A DNA stretch of 64,000 nucleotides, from the NCBI GenBank assembly GCA_025642075.2, contig JAODUO010000071.1, positions 180,001 to 244,000 on the forward strand. The letters run 5' to 3'. This stretch comes from Ridgeia piscesae (taxonomy: Eukaryota; Annelida; Polychaeta; Sabellida; Siboglinidae). This document shows positions 13,118 through 24,812 of this stretch, in pieces; position 1 is the first letter of the stretch; each line of letters starts with the position of its first letter. Position numbers and translations under genes: made by a program. The notes beneath the pieces were generated by a model. The model had not been told where the DNA came from and did not search any database. It worked only from the letters and a program-made list of their open reading frames with translations.

Positions 13118-13392
13118 GACATAAGCACACACAAACACATACATGCACACATACATGCACACATACAGATACACATATGCATACACACACACACGCATGC
13201 ACACACGCACGCACGCACACACGCACGCACGCACGCATACATGTACCCACACGCACACATGCACGCACGCACACAAGCACACATGCATAAACACACACAA
13301 ACACATATGCATGAATACATATGCACAAACGTATGCATACGCACGAACATACGCACACATATGCACGAATACATACACACGCATGCACATAG
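13118..13392. repeat. compound (CACA / GCAC / CATA) microsatellite
   Basis: Interleaved ACAC, GCAC and ATGCAC motifs over about 275 bp. All three frames stay open on both strands; these are not genes. Confidence 0.95.
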
Positions 13393-13737
13393 ACATACAA
13401 TTAACTTTGTCAACAGGAAAATATTCATGAATACACAGAACAGTACAAACCTCTACTCATATAAATAAGCAATAAATATTTTTGTATTCCCAATTTTGTA
13501 TGGTTGACAAAACACTGTAAAAACTAAAAATACATGATAGTTTTGTGAATAAAAGGATAAGCCTTATATCTTTAAATAACATATATCTACATGACACATG
13601 GCGATAATAAATCAATCAACACAAATGATACAACAGGCCTCCAATTCTACAAACCTACCCCAACCAAGCTTCTTTTTCAGGTAGCCGAACATTCTTCAAA
13701 CAGGCTTCTCTAATCCAACGAATACTGTCTCATAGTT

Positions 13738-13751
13738 CCACCAGGTGGCAG
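13738..13751 (+). promoter_or_regulatory. CTCF-like motif
   Basis: CCACCAGGTGGCAG matches the conserved bilaterian CTCF core (CCASYAGRKGGCRS) at every position. Binding is inferred from the motif only. Confidence 0.55.
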
Positions 13752-13929
13752 AGAAATCTTCTCTGGTCACACAAAATATACCGCCACCAAACCCGAGCAT
13801 CTAACTCAAACTTGGAAGACCATGCGAAACAAAACACAATTTTCCCGATGAACTGCATCAAACAAACGTGTATCGCGAAGTCATGTAAACAACTTCTATT
13901 TGTAATCCACAAAGTTGTCCGGAGAGCGA

Positions 13930-14215
13930 GAAAACGTCTCCTTTCACCACAGATTAAGTAATCCTTTTACAGCTCAGTGTTAACCGGTGGAAAACTTGAC
14001 ACGGAATGACCCGCCGCGAACGTTGCGTCTTGTAAGTCTTGTTTGCTCCAGGTGACTGGCTGGTCGGTGTGGCACACGTCCAAGCGGTCACTCAAGGTGG
14101 GAAGAGACCGTGGGAAGATGCAGATGTATGACCGACTACACGGGAGCCACGAGAAAGTGTGGGGCTGCAAGAGGCAGGCGACAGACACCTACAGAAGCTG
14201 TGATGAATGTCTCAA
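13930..14215. other. GC- and CpG-richer patch, possible exon or promoter
   Basis: Composition rises clearly above the AT-rich surroundings (for example CCGCCGCGAACGTTGCG near 14011). Both strands have an open frame. On the + strand, after a TTTGCTCCAG acceptor-like site near 14051, a frame runs to a TAG near 14219. On the - strand, after a CTCTTGCAG-like site near 14166, a frame runs to a TAA near 13967. Neither resembles a known protein. It could be an unrecognised first or terminal exon, or a CpG-rich regulatory patch. Confidence 0.25.
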
Positions 14216-15488
14216 TCAATAGGAGTGAGTGTCATCAGTGAGACGTGACAGCTCACAGAAACTACACACATAGGCTTTCATAAATTTAACTTGCTAATTA
14301 GTACATATATAATGTTTTTCATTGTTAATGTGACATGACTGATAAATACACATATATCAATGTCTTCTTCTTAAAAACTGAATCTTAAAATTTTCCACTA
14401 TAAATTACCAAATTAAAACAAAATTAAATTTTCATTATAAATTGCCACCCATTTAAAAGTGTGTACCTGAATTGTTTTTATTAAATACAGGGTAAATTGA
14501 TTTTTTTTCTATATACATTTAAAATAGCATCAAATCTGATAAAAGTGCAGCATCACTGGCAAACAGTTATAAAATAACAAAAACTTAAATTTGTGCTGCA
14601 TTGCTTGTTTAATTGGCTTTTTTTGGTTTAAAATAATGGCAAGGCTTAGCTTGAGATACATCTATATAAAATACCATGTATACCCAGTATAATATTATAA
14701 AATAATGACAGTGTGAGGACAATTTCAACACAGTGAATCCCATCTTGACACAGCAAAGGACAAACAATAACTTCCCCAGTGTCATTAGGATGTTACAACA
14801 ATATTATTCATACCACCAGTGAATCTGTGAAGCCAAGTAGGACTTTGCAGGTTTAGCAAACACGAGAGTAACAGACACTCAACCAACCGGACCTTGGAAC
14901 TGGGGTTTGTCTCTGGGAAATTACTAAATAAATACACAACAGTAATCCCGCCTTCTTATTGACGTACAGTTGTTGTTCATACATTTATTCATGTGGAAAG
15001 TTGAGTGAAACCGTCAGGTCGCCTCTGTGCGAGGCGGATGGCAGGCGCATCATATGTCTTGCATTGTTCTTCTCAAAACACTGTCTGTGGCAAAAAGAAG
15101 ACTTTCTTACGGCCGTGAGTTTACCATTCACGAGGTCTGTGAGTTCACGACTTTTACATAAATTATACCCAGGACTTGTTGAATATTTTATTTTTACCAG
15201 GCTGAATAAAGAGTGTGTGGTTTTAGTGTCTTAACAAATTAAAATACTGAATACTTATAACACAACACAATACAGTACGGCAATACTTTTATATGTATCT
15301 GCAATACTTCTTAAAAGGCTTAAATACTGAAATACTGAAAAGGCAATACTGCAATTCAATATGTCAATTATTTGCAATACTTTTTAAAACAATTTCTCCC
15401 TTGCCACTTGCCAATTTTGGGGATGGTCCAATGGGTCGTATATTTTTATGCATTTGTGCAAACAGAAATAACTATTACCATAAAAATG

Positions 15489-15612
15489 GTGTCTCATGTG
15501 TGTTTGTAGTCCATTTCAGGTCATCAGACATGTTTAAAGTTTGTAAACTGGCTTAACAATTAACATCCATGTGTCCACCAAAACATGCAACAAATTAGTC
15601 CTGCATAAAGCC
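15489..15612 (-). mobile_element. MITE-like dispersed repeat, truncated copy
   Basis: On the - strand it starts at 15612 with GGCTTTATGCAGGACTAATT. It continues with GTTTTGGTGGACACATGGAT, GTTAATTGTTAAGCCAGTTT and CTGAAATGGACTACAAACAC. It matches the first half of the elements at 40294 and 43843. The far half is missing or unrecognisable. Confidence 0.7.
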
Positions 15613-16599
15613 CTGGTACAGGGGTGAGGGTCAAGGGGTCAAGGAAGGGTAATAAACTTATCACTGTTACTTTCTTTACTATTTTGCAATGATAATTGAT
15701 CTCCCTGTTCTCGTTTTACTGATATAAAAATTAATGGTCTGCGATTGCAAAGTGAAAAGCAGTGAGTTTGTTTTAGAAGACCTATTTAGACCTAAACTGG
15801 TATTCTAAATATAAGCTGTAAAGAAGGCCCATGTGGTTTAGTGTGCTCTTCAAACAAGCAACCTCACATGTTTAAAAGGTATCACTGATTTCCAGACGGT
15901 TCCAAGCTCCAGATTCTACGAACACACTACATAAATAACAATGTTGATAAATCTTTCGCCACAATAAATGTGCCTGGAAATTCAGGGATTCCCTAAAGTA
16001 GGTTTAAGACAAAGCCGGATTGAATCGTATCAGCCCCTGGAGTTTTCATGGATACTGAAACTTAGAATAATGACATAAAGCTTGAGTCTTGTATCACTAA
16101 TGACAATGAATGAACAATAGTCGTTTCAGTTTGAATAAATCAATACCACTGAAAGCTGAAAGTGCAGCTATGTTGATATTGATATTGATATTGACGGATG
16201 ATTTCAGAGGCGTTAATGTTGACAATCAATGAGATTTCTAATGTGTACTCTGAAGTATTCTGTACACACTGTTTCAGGTCAATCAGAGGCTATAGGCTTA
16301 TTTACACTTCCGAATGTGTCACGCATGTGTTAGTGCCTCTAATGTGCACACATTATCCAATTTCGCTGATTTTAATTGCCAAGAAGTAACCTTACTCTGC
16401 CAAAGTAAAAATTGGAACATTTCAAATGTCAGGCATTTGGCAGTGATTCTCTGGCAGTGAAATTACAGAGGTAACATTCCTGAAATACAGATAGTCCAGT
16501 AGGCATATTAATATTTTATTAAAACTGCCAATTTCTGAATCAACTCTAGATGGCAGATGAACAAGGAAGTTCTTTGGCTTATCGAGAGTCTAACCTATC
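15613..16599. other. non-coding stretch, nothing recognised
   Basis: AT-rich unique sequence with a short GATATT run at 16170-16193. No gene evidence. Confidence 0.5.
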
Positions 16600-16880
16600 T
16601 ATCTATCTAAATGTACCCCGCCCTTCTTAGGTATGTCTTTTTTTATTTTTAAACATACTAACATTACTAGCGCCTACACAATCAGGTGATAATCTGTTCC
16701 ATTCATTTACTGTTCTTTGTGAAAATTAGAATTTTCTAATATCTAGTCTACACTGCTTCTTTGCTAATGTAACTCCATGTCCTCTAGTCCTTCTCTCTTC
16801 ATTAACCGAGAAAAATATTTCTGACACTGCAATGAACTCATTCTGTCGGTGGCACGCACCCAAGATAACTGGCCATTTAC
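16600..16880 (-). pseudogene. decayed LINE reverse-transcriptase C-terminal tail
   Basis: The - strand frame reads RRTRGHGVTLAKKQCRLDI, then RKF, an in-frame stop, FSQRTVNEWNRLS and PDCVGASNVSMFKNK. This is the classic end of CR1/L2/Jockey-type non-LTR polyproteins (RGHS..L..., D.RK.FFS.RVV..WN.LP..VV.A.....FK). Beyond it, on the - strand, the copy ends near a TAGATAGATAGATAGG run, like the simple-repeat tails of such elements. The stop and frame damage show it is dead. Its 5' part is absent, as is usual for 5'-truncated copies. Confidence 0.75.
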
Positions 16881-17088
16881 ATCTGCAGTGATTAAAGGTA
16901 AATCCACTGGGGATTACCCACAGATTACCAGCATTGTTGAGACGATGATTCAAACTGATGATTCAGTGATCGCACCCGTTACACACCTACATTATAATTT
17001 TTATGACGTCAAAGTTTGTTGTGTTAAATAGATTTAACTCATTCACTGTAGATAGAAGAGCAGAAGACATAGATTCAGTGAAGAACTC

Positions 17089-17375
17089 ATCCATCCATCC
17101 ATCCATCCATCCATCCATCCATCCATCCATCCATCCATCCATCCATCCATCCATCCATCCATCCATCCATCCATCCATCCATCCATCCATCCATCCATCC
17201 ATCCATCCATCCATCCATCCATCCATCCATCCATCCATCCATCCATCCATCCATCCATCCATCCATCCATCCATCCATCCATCCATCCATCCATCCATCC
17301 ATCCATCCATCCATCCATCCATCCATCCACCCACCCACCCACCCACCCACACCCATCCATCCATCCACACACCCA
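17089..17375. repeat. (TCCA)n tetranucleotide array
   Basis: About 60 perfect TCCA units (17089-17329), then CCCA units and a short decayed tail. A 4-bp unit reads as a 4-codon cycle with no stops, so several long frames on both strands (SIHP, MDGW) are artefacts. Confidence 0.97.
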
Positions 17376-17805
17376 CCCACACACAATTCAGACACCCCCT
17401 TTAAGGAGTTGAAGCATATGGGGGATTTCAATAAAAACCTTGAACCTTTGCTTATATGAGTGTCAGGTGTTAGGCAGTATGTAGTTTCTTGTGCCCACAA
17501 TAAAAGCAACCATTTCATGCATTTTTAAAATATATTATCCAATGCATAAAATATTGAAAAATCACCTGAAATAATTTGATAAATCAGACAGACATCGGTT
17601 TAATGTCTGTCTGCGTGATGTACGTAACCAGTTCCACGAAAGGAAAAGTGATACTTCTGATGTGTGCAACAAGATAGATTCGTGTAATCTAATGTTGGTC
17701 CACGGCATAAACATTTGTGTGTACAGTTTATGTTCTAGGAAATACTCAGCCATGGCGCAATTACTGCATGAAAGCTATCTGTTCACATCCAGCAGAAGTG
17801 TGTAG

Positions 17806-17987
17806 CCAGACACTCATTTGTACTGTGGAGTTGATTATGGCAATGAAAGTTGTAACTACCACACTTCAAACAGCAGCAGAGACGAAGCAAACCGTGATTT
17901 CGGTCTGTGTTATGCGGGGTTCCACTGTGCCACGTGTGCTTGTTTCATTGTCACCAGATGTCACCACTGTACACCCTGTATTACCAG
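17806..17987 (+). CDS. candidate cysteine-rich exon (unsupported by homology)
   Basis: Between a TGTGTAG acceptor-like site and a strong donor (ACCAG|GTAGGC) lies a 60-codon open frame. It contains PDTHLYCGVDYGNESCNYHT, then FGLCYAGFHCATCACF and RCHHCTPCITR, with ten cysteines. The spacing suggests a small disulfide-rich extracellular domain, but I recognise no family. The upstream polypyrimidine tract is weak. A cysteine-rich frame also continues just upstream (CSHPAEVCSQ) in another register, which could mean an indel-damaged pseudo-exon. No partner exon was found. Confidence 0.2.
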
Positions 17988-18430
17988 GTAGGCAATTAAA
18001 GTTGTGACTATCAAAAAAAATTGACATGGAATAATGTGAACAATCTATACTAAAACCTTCCAAGATATTTTATAAAGTACATGTAGTATATTTTCTATTC
18101 TTTTTGATAACGGAACAGTTGGAATCTTTCAAAGTGCAAACTTGTTTTACATGACAAAAACCCGACTGTCTGCAAACTCATATTATCATAATAGTGGTGG
18201 ATATAACCTTGTCATTCATACTTGCAGAACATGTAATGCATATTGATTAAACACTACATAATGAGTCCGCTTGATGTGTTTCAGTATGTATTAGGCTGCC
18301 AAGTGTTCATTAATAAATTAAACTTTTTCCCACTGCAACATTCCCTTAGTAATAAGCAATCACAGTAGTCAAGTACTAATTAGAGGTAATTATTTTATAT
18401 ACATAAACATTGGCCAGAAATAGCCCAATC

Positions 18431-18547
18431 GCACATACACACGCACGCACGCACGCACGCACGCGCGCACGCACGCACGCACACGCACGCACGCACGCAC
18501 GCACGCACACACGCACACACGCACACACGCACACACGCACACACGCA
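18431..18547. repeat. (GCAC)n / (CACACG)n microsatellite
   Basis: GCAC repeats passing into ACACGC repeats. Open frames here are low-complexity artefacts. Confidence 0.95.
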
Positions 18548-18927
18548 CTCAAACAGTGTCTGCAAGAGAATCCCAAATATACTTTACGGCTAAAGAAATT
18601 ACTCTGCTTTTTTGTTTACTAAAATAAATATGTCCCTAAATATGCCTTCACGCAAATCCTGATTAAATAACTCATGCAAAAACGGTAAAGATGTCATGTT
18701 TATATACATTTTTAACGTGCTCTTATAAAATGTCAGCAAGTTTAAAATATAAATATAACATCATAATGTAGAGTCCTTAGTGACCACCACATTAGTACTG
18801 TACTGATACTGTGGAGGCCAGACAAATTCATTTGAGTGTCCAACCATCCTAAGATAAAATGTCCACTGGCATCTGTCCAGTGACTAATTTCTACATCAAA
18901 TTATCCAGTTGGTTTCCTATAGAGTAC

Positions 18928-18942
18928 GGGGGGGGAGGGGGG
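18928..18942 (+). other. G-run, possible G-quadruplex
   Basis: Eight G, one A, then six G. It can form a quadruplex only if the long runs split. It lies just downstream of the candidate - strand donor at 18949. Confidence 0.35.
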
Positions 18943-18949
18943 TACATAC

Positions 18950-19111
18950 CCTGAAGTTGGATCTGTGAAGTGGCGCTTCCCATTTTCCGACAGAGATCCC
19001 CGGACAACCAACATCCACGTGGAACACAAGCCGTAGCGCAATACAAATGTCCTCAACAAGTATTTACCCACGGAATAAAGCCACCTTTCCCTGACAGGCA
19101 ACCTGTCATCG
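18950..19111 (-). CDS. candidate internal exon, possible later part of the - strand gene
   Basis: On the - strand an acceptor (GGCATACCCCAG) is followed by 162 open bases and a donor (CTTCAGG|GTATGT). Both borders are phase 2, so the exon is symmetric. The peptide begins DDRLPVRERWLYSVGKYLL, which resembles the last helix of PH domains (acidic/basic residues around an invariant W), then RTFVLRYGLCSTWMLVVRG. It would follow the exon at 29282-29411 only if at least one more exon (phase 1 to 2) lies between; I did not find it. It may be a chance frame. Confidence 0.2.
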
Positions 19112-19424
19112 CTGGGGTATGCCAAGTCGATTGCCAGTGTCGAGTGATGTTACTTCGAGTGCTGCCAAATTTACGAGGACTTCTGAGGCAAAGTTCAACT
19201 GAGAAATTTATTTACTTTTATTTTAGGCCCTATTTTTAGTCCCTGTTTTTACTCGGTTACTGCTTGATCCAATTAACTGCTGACAGAGGAGAAAGGCGGG
19301 ACTATCTACCAGTAATCAACATTTCTGGAGTGACTGCAAAAAGAACTATAGAAACAGCAGTAAATCTAGATATATGCACACGTCTAGGCACCATTTAACT
19401 CACAGGCTTACTGAGTGAACTTGT

Positions 19425-19540
19425 TATCACAATTTTGCTCATTAAGAGTGATCTTTTATATCGAATACTATCCACATGAAGATCTCTGCAATTTGGACAT
19501 TTTTACTGGTGTATCACTGAAATATTGTCCGCTGTGATAC
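19425..19540 (-). repeat. dispersed repeat family B, copy 2 (partial)
   Basis: On the - strand, ATTTCAGTGATACACCAGT is followed by AAGATCACTCTTAATGAGCA and AAATTGTGAT. This matches the order TTTCTGTGACACTCCAGTG, AAGATCACTCTTAAGGAGCA and AAACTGATTT of the 36.9-kb copy. Confidence 0.5.
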
Positions 19541-22014
19541 AGTGATAGCTTTTCATGTTTGTCAATGCTTCATCAATTCAACAGTGATTCTCTTTAATGA
19601 TGTAATTTACCCATGAGCTTGTTACCTCTACAGAATGGACCCTGGTGTTGGACTGTTCTATACACAGGAAGGAACTTCAATTACCCACAGTGCACTTGTT
19701 TTTTTATTTTCTCTGTTCACACAACAAGGTGTAATCATGGGTTTATCATGTACTCCACTCCATCAAGGCAGTGACGTATCAATATTTGTGAACTCAAACA
19801 CCACAGTACTGTAATCAATTTGATCGTACGTGTCAAAGCACAATGTCGTAAGAATAGCTCTATGTTGTCTGTGTGACGCAAGAGCTGATTGTGTGGATGT
19901 CAATCTCGTTACGTGTTCTCCAGCTAATTCTTGTCACGTCACGCTGTCTCTTTATTTACTGACAATCAGCAGTTGGAAACACACGTAAAATGTACACGGC
20001 TGGAAAACTGAAGTTTTGTGCATCGGTGCCAACATGTCGACAGATCTGCATCAATTCTGTTAAACTTGTTCAGATAAATATGTATTATGAAGTTGTCTCT
20101 AGAAATATTAGAGAATGGCTAAACTACCATGTGCGTCATACTTTAATATTATATTTAATTTCATATAACGTCACATCCATAATTGTTTGTGGCGTTTCAC
20201 AACATATTACTACTAAAATACATTAATAGAATAATTTTATACAATAAGAATACTAATATTTTAAAATTAAAATAAATTATATAAATAAATAAAACAAACA
20301 GAGTATATTAAATAATGTAGCATTTCTAAAAATAAGAAGTAAATAACTCAATAAATAACCTATTTGTCATACAAAATATATAGAGATTATCAATGTAGCA
20401 AATAATTCCATAGCAAAAATACTTATAAATGAATGTATACTTATGTATGGTTAATACTAATAAATAATTTAGTAAATGTAAACAGTTTAAAATGTTTTGA
20501 GTCTGAAAGGGTTAATGTATTCCAAATCCCACCCCACAAAAAGTACACTTCTGCAGCCAAGAACACTTGTGATATCTGGAGCCCTGGGGAAATGTATCCT
20601 TTCAAAGCCTGGTTCCAAGGAGACGGATATCTCACTGTTATATCAACATGGTCAAGTGAAGACCCCTCGGAGAAATAACATTTCAACACTGCTCACAAAC
20701 AAATCAATTATGTCCCCTGGGATGACACAACCCTCTCCCTCCCTCCCTGCTCCCTGCTGGGAACAATTGACAAATGACACAGCTGAATCAGCACCAGGAC
20801 TGGGTCACTGAGAGGGTGTCACCACTCAGAGTGCTGGAGTCACAAGCCACTGTAGCAAGCAGCAGTGTCTTTGGGGATGTTCTCACAATTTGCAAAAATC
20901 AAAGTAAATTAAAAATTCTTGGTAAAACACCAATATGTTACTAAGTTAACAAAATACATAAAAGTCACACAAGTAAAAATATAACAAAAGTAAAGATATT
21001 AATTAATATAAATCAGGTTATAAGAGTATATATATTAATAAAATAAATAAGTAAAAATTGCAACAGCAAGGTGATATTTACATAATTGTTGTTTACCTTG
21101 TAGACAAATCGAGCAAAGCATTTTAATTAGTTATATAAAATACTTTGCCTAATTTGTCTACATGGGTCCTTTAACTGTACAATTGCATTTCATCAAGTCA
21201 ATGCCAAAGTTACGATTTACCCAAAACATTGTCAAATATGTAAAAAAAATTGTTATTAAAACCACTGCCCACCCTCGTCAAGACAATAGGAGTTTGATAT
21301 CCACAACAGATACGAGGTGCATTAATATATGCTCCACTCAATAGGTGACGCCACTGTAGGAACTTTCCCTGCACTACATGATAAAGAACACACTGCCCCC
21401 CAGACTTACTCTGTGAACCTTGTGGCTAGTTTCAGCTATCCATTTAACACAATATATCTTTCTGCACCATTAAACATAATGTAATCCATCCAAGTGCCCT
21501 GCCCTGTCTTCTAAACCCCAGGGGGTCAGCAGCCAGGGTACACAGGGGATACCTGAGAGGGGTATCACCCAGCCAACCTGATGGCATGGGGCAGGTATTT
21601 TATTTTTCACAGAGACCGTTAAACACACTACACTGCGAAACACAGTGAAAATGTGTTGTCAACACCAAAAAAAATCAGCCTTCAGATACGACACACGCAG
21701 CCTAGGTAACGGTGTTGGCGGTGTAACTGCCAAAATATTTCCATACAAAACCACAGACATTTCCCTGATGAAATACGGGAGAACGGCAGCTACCCCTACT
21801 TTTTACGGCCTGTGGTTTTTTTTACAGCATACAATATAACACCTGTAAATACTTGTGCAAATGTTGAAACATCCCAACGAAAGAAATGTACACAATCCAG
21901 GCGTGGTGAGTGATTCATTCTTTAATGTCACAAAGAATTCTAGCTACACTTTCAAACAAACATCCTAAGAATAAGTTATCGTCATTTTATCGAGACGAAG
22001 TTGTGATCCCTGTA

Positions 22015-22028
22015 ATGCCACCTGGTGA
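22015..22028 (-). promoter_or_regulatory. CTCF-like motif
   Basis: On the - strand TCACCAGGTGGCAT fits the CTCF core except for the first and last bases. Motif evidence only. Confidence 0.35.
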
Positions 22029-22931
22029 ATGAACATGAAATCAATGTAACTATTTTATCATTCGATATACTTTTACTTTATGCTTTACTTTATGTAAATG
22101 TTAACAACATTATGATCACTGTTGCCATCTGTTTTGGCCTTCCAGGATCTCATCTGTCTGGTTGTCATGGCAACAGCAGTGTATATAAAAACATGTATAA
22201 TAAGGAAACTTGACTGAAACTTGACGCCCATCTCAGATTATTTTACTCTAACAAGATGACAATGGAGGACAATGAAGATGTGTCTTTCTACGTGAAATAC
22301 AAGCAAGCTGTCACCAAGTCTATTGTGTATGCGCGGTTTGGGTCACACACCTTCAAAAGGAGCGCAGTAAACTGTCATTATGGGGAGACAAAGAGGGGAA
22401 AAACAGAAACACAAAGGCATTGTCTTCCCCGTGTCACGGGTTAGGAAACGCACTGGAAAATGAGACAGTATGATTTATTAGTTTGCATGCAGGGTAGTCC
22501 TAGCACAATCATTGTTTGTCTCCATCGCCAAGAACGACTGTCTCAAATTGCAAGGGTGACAGTTGTCCATAAAACAGATATACTTGGGGACCTTTAAGCG
22601 GATGTATTTGTGGTAAACGCAGATCAAAATCTACATTCTTCTCACACGTGTAAGAATATAAACATTAATTGTGCTAGAAATTTTATATAGGGTTACCACG
22701 GTACATGAAGCAGCCAGAAAACTTGGTGAATGTCTCACAAATTTCCACTTGGCTAATTCCCAATTGTCATATTTATTGTTCATTTATTAGTAAGTAGTTA
22801 CAGGATGTGAATTTGATCCTCCCATTTTCACATTATTATTGCTGAAAATGTGTCCAACCTGAATTATATCTGTGACATACGTACTGCACTCAAGGTATCA
22901 GGTTGCAATTAGTATCAAGTTGCCTTTAATC

Positions 22932-23020
22932 TACACTTATTTGTTGAATATGATCCAAAGAACAATAATAATATATATATATATATATTATTGTTCTGTT
23001 GGCTCATATTCAACAAATAA

Positions 23021-23066
<46 letters not shown>
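22932..23066. repeat. foldback element around a TA microsatellite
   Basis: TACACTTATTTGTTGAATAT at 22932 is repeated inverted, ending at 23025 (ATATTCAACAAATAAGTGTA). The inner parts AACAATAATAATATA and TATATTATTGTT also pair, giving arms of about 45 bases with a small internal mismatch. (TA)n follows to 23066. It resembles a short hairpin-type MITE inserted in or breeding a TA repeat. Confidence 0.8.
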
Positions 23067-23068
<2 letters not shown>

Positions 23069-24588
23069 CCAGCTGAAATTAATCTCAAGTTATGCACTAT
23101 AATAGTTAACATCCTTGCAGACTGGTAACTTTTCCAAGCTAAAAACTAATCTCAAGTGAATAGTCTGTTTAACTTGCGAGCTGGTTGGTTTTCAAAGTTT
23201 GAAATATCCGATAAAATTAAAACTAATTTCAGGTGAAAACAGAACATTCTGCATATCTAAAGTTACTAACATTATAGCACAGTATCAAGTCCATGACTGC
23301 CCTGAGAACTTCACAACTTACTCACTGGCGCATCGGTTCAATAAAATACCATCTCAACTTCTCCAGGAAGCCTGAAATTACACATGATGACTTTTCAGAC
23401 CCAAATATACACAGTAATGTTCGCGAGTCAAAGGTTTCACGAACTGGAGCCAATAACATGGAGCTCTCATTGCTCTACCAACATTGCTGACATACTCCAT
23501 GATTGTTGGACAGACAATTTTATATAAAATCTGAAACGACAGAACTAAAAAACTTACAAATAATAATGTGTATATGACTATCTGATCTTTAGTCTAGACC
23601 AACTTTCCTGTGAGTCATGGCGACACACAATCAACATATAATATGGCAGGGACAGAGACAACCTTTACTAACACCTATGAGAAACAAGACACCGAGTCTA
23701 CATATCACCTGACGTCCTTCATCTGACGTTCATCACAATATATACAGCATCGTAACTCAAACTGATAATGTTACACGCAAATAGCATTAATGAGACAGCT
23801 ACCTTGCGTATGGTCTATCATTGTGCTGCTTATTTGGATATATTTTATAAATACAGTCTTATTTATATATCAATAATCCGGAACCATCGTGATGCCGTGT
23901 AAAATGTGGTGCCTCAATAATCCACTGTTTAGTTTATCTGACCAGAAACCTTGGCAACCAAAGTGTGTGAATATCCAAGACATGACTGTATAATAAAGTA
24001 CTAGTATCTGTACCCCTGCCTCTAGGTTTGAGCTCCATAATCAAGTCCTTCTCTGCTGTCCTCCTTTGTATAAATACAACATCTTTAAAGATTAAAAATA
24101 AAGAATATATATCTCCTACACTGGATATCCTCTCTAACACCAGATGATTTACCTCCACCCTGGATATCTGCCCTATCACCATGAATTTCTTCCTCCCCCA
24201 TTGGTGTCTTCCCCAACACTGTAATACTAATGTTTTCACGTTTTACAAAAATCCATGCCAAAATGCAATTTCATATTTCCACATATAGTGAGAAATTATA
24301 TTTTGTAAATATTCTACAAAACAATTGAAATGTCTCCTTTCATTTAGACGTCTGAACTGACATCATGCCAGGAACAGGTGCCTTGGTCAGCAATGTACAC
24401 AGCTCCAGTTAGAAGACTTTACCCATCATCCCCAGTAGCCCACTAAGCCCAGTATTGCAACAGAGGGATATGTATATTCAGGAAGGGGTTAATTAAGATC
24501 CCCAGGGTAGCATGACAGACTAGACTGTCTGTGATACCAGTTTAAACACAATATAGCCTAATGACACGAATATACAAATGCACTGAGA
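23067..24588. other. non-coding stretch, nothing recognised
   Basis: A 101-codon - strand frame (23934-24239) is not recognisable and has no splice support. Otherwise AT-rich unique sequence. Confidence 0.5.
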
Positions 24589-24812
24589 ATGTGTAACACA
24601 TTTGCACATGTGTAACACACCTGTAAGTGTGTAACACCCTTGTACATATGTAACACATGTGTACATACATGTGTACTTGCATATCATGTAACACACTTGT
24701 ACACATGTACCACACTTGCACAAGTATAACATATTCGTACATGTATAACACACTTATGCACATGTGTAATATCCTTGATATGTGTAAGACACTTTCACAC
24801 GTGTAACAAGAA
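24589..24812. repeat. degenerate roughly 20-22-bp minisatellite
   Basis: About ten imperfect units built on TGTAACACACTTGTACACA, many containing the self-complementary ACATGTGT/ACACGTGT. Decay is strong, so the array is old. Confidence 0.8.

Larger units (their letters stand above)
13393..15488. other. non-coding stretch with a GC-rich patch and a CTCF-like site
   Basis: No gene is identified. The GC-rich patch (13930-14215) and the CTCF-like motif (13738-13751) are listed separately. From 15240 to 15390 the sequence is rich in AATACT words. Confidence 0.5.
19131..22931. other. long AT-rich non-coding stretch
   Basis: No gene recognised. 20230-20420 and 20900-21060 are very AT-rich with AAATAAAT runs. 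A family B copy lies near 19425-19540 and a CTCF-like site at 22015-22028. Short frames (for example 20433-20811) have no family resemblance. Confidence 0.5.

Noticed and set aside
17003..17404. Long open frames on both strands (SIHP, MDGW repeats)
   Set aside because: A tetranucleotide repeat without stop codons stays open in all frames; no start, splice or family evidence.
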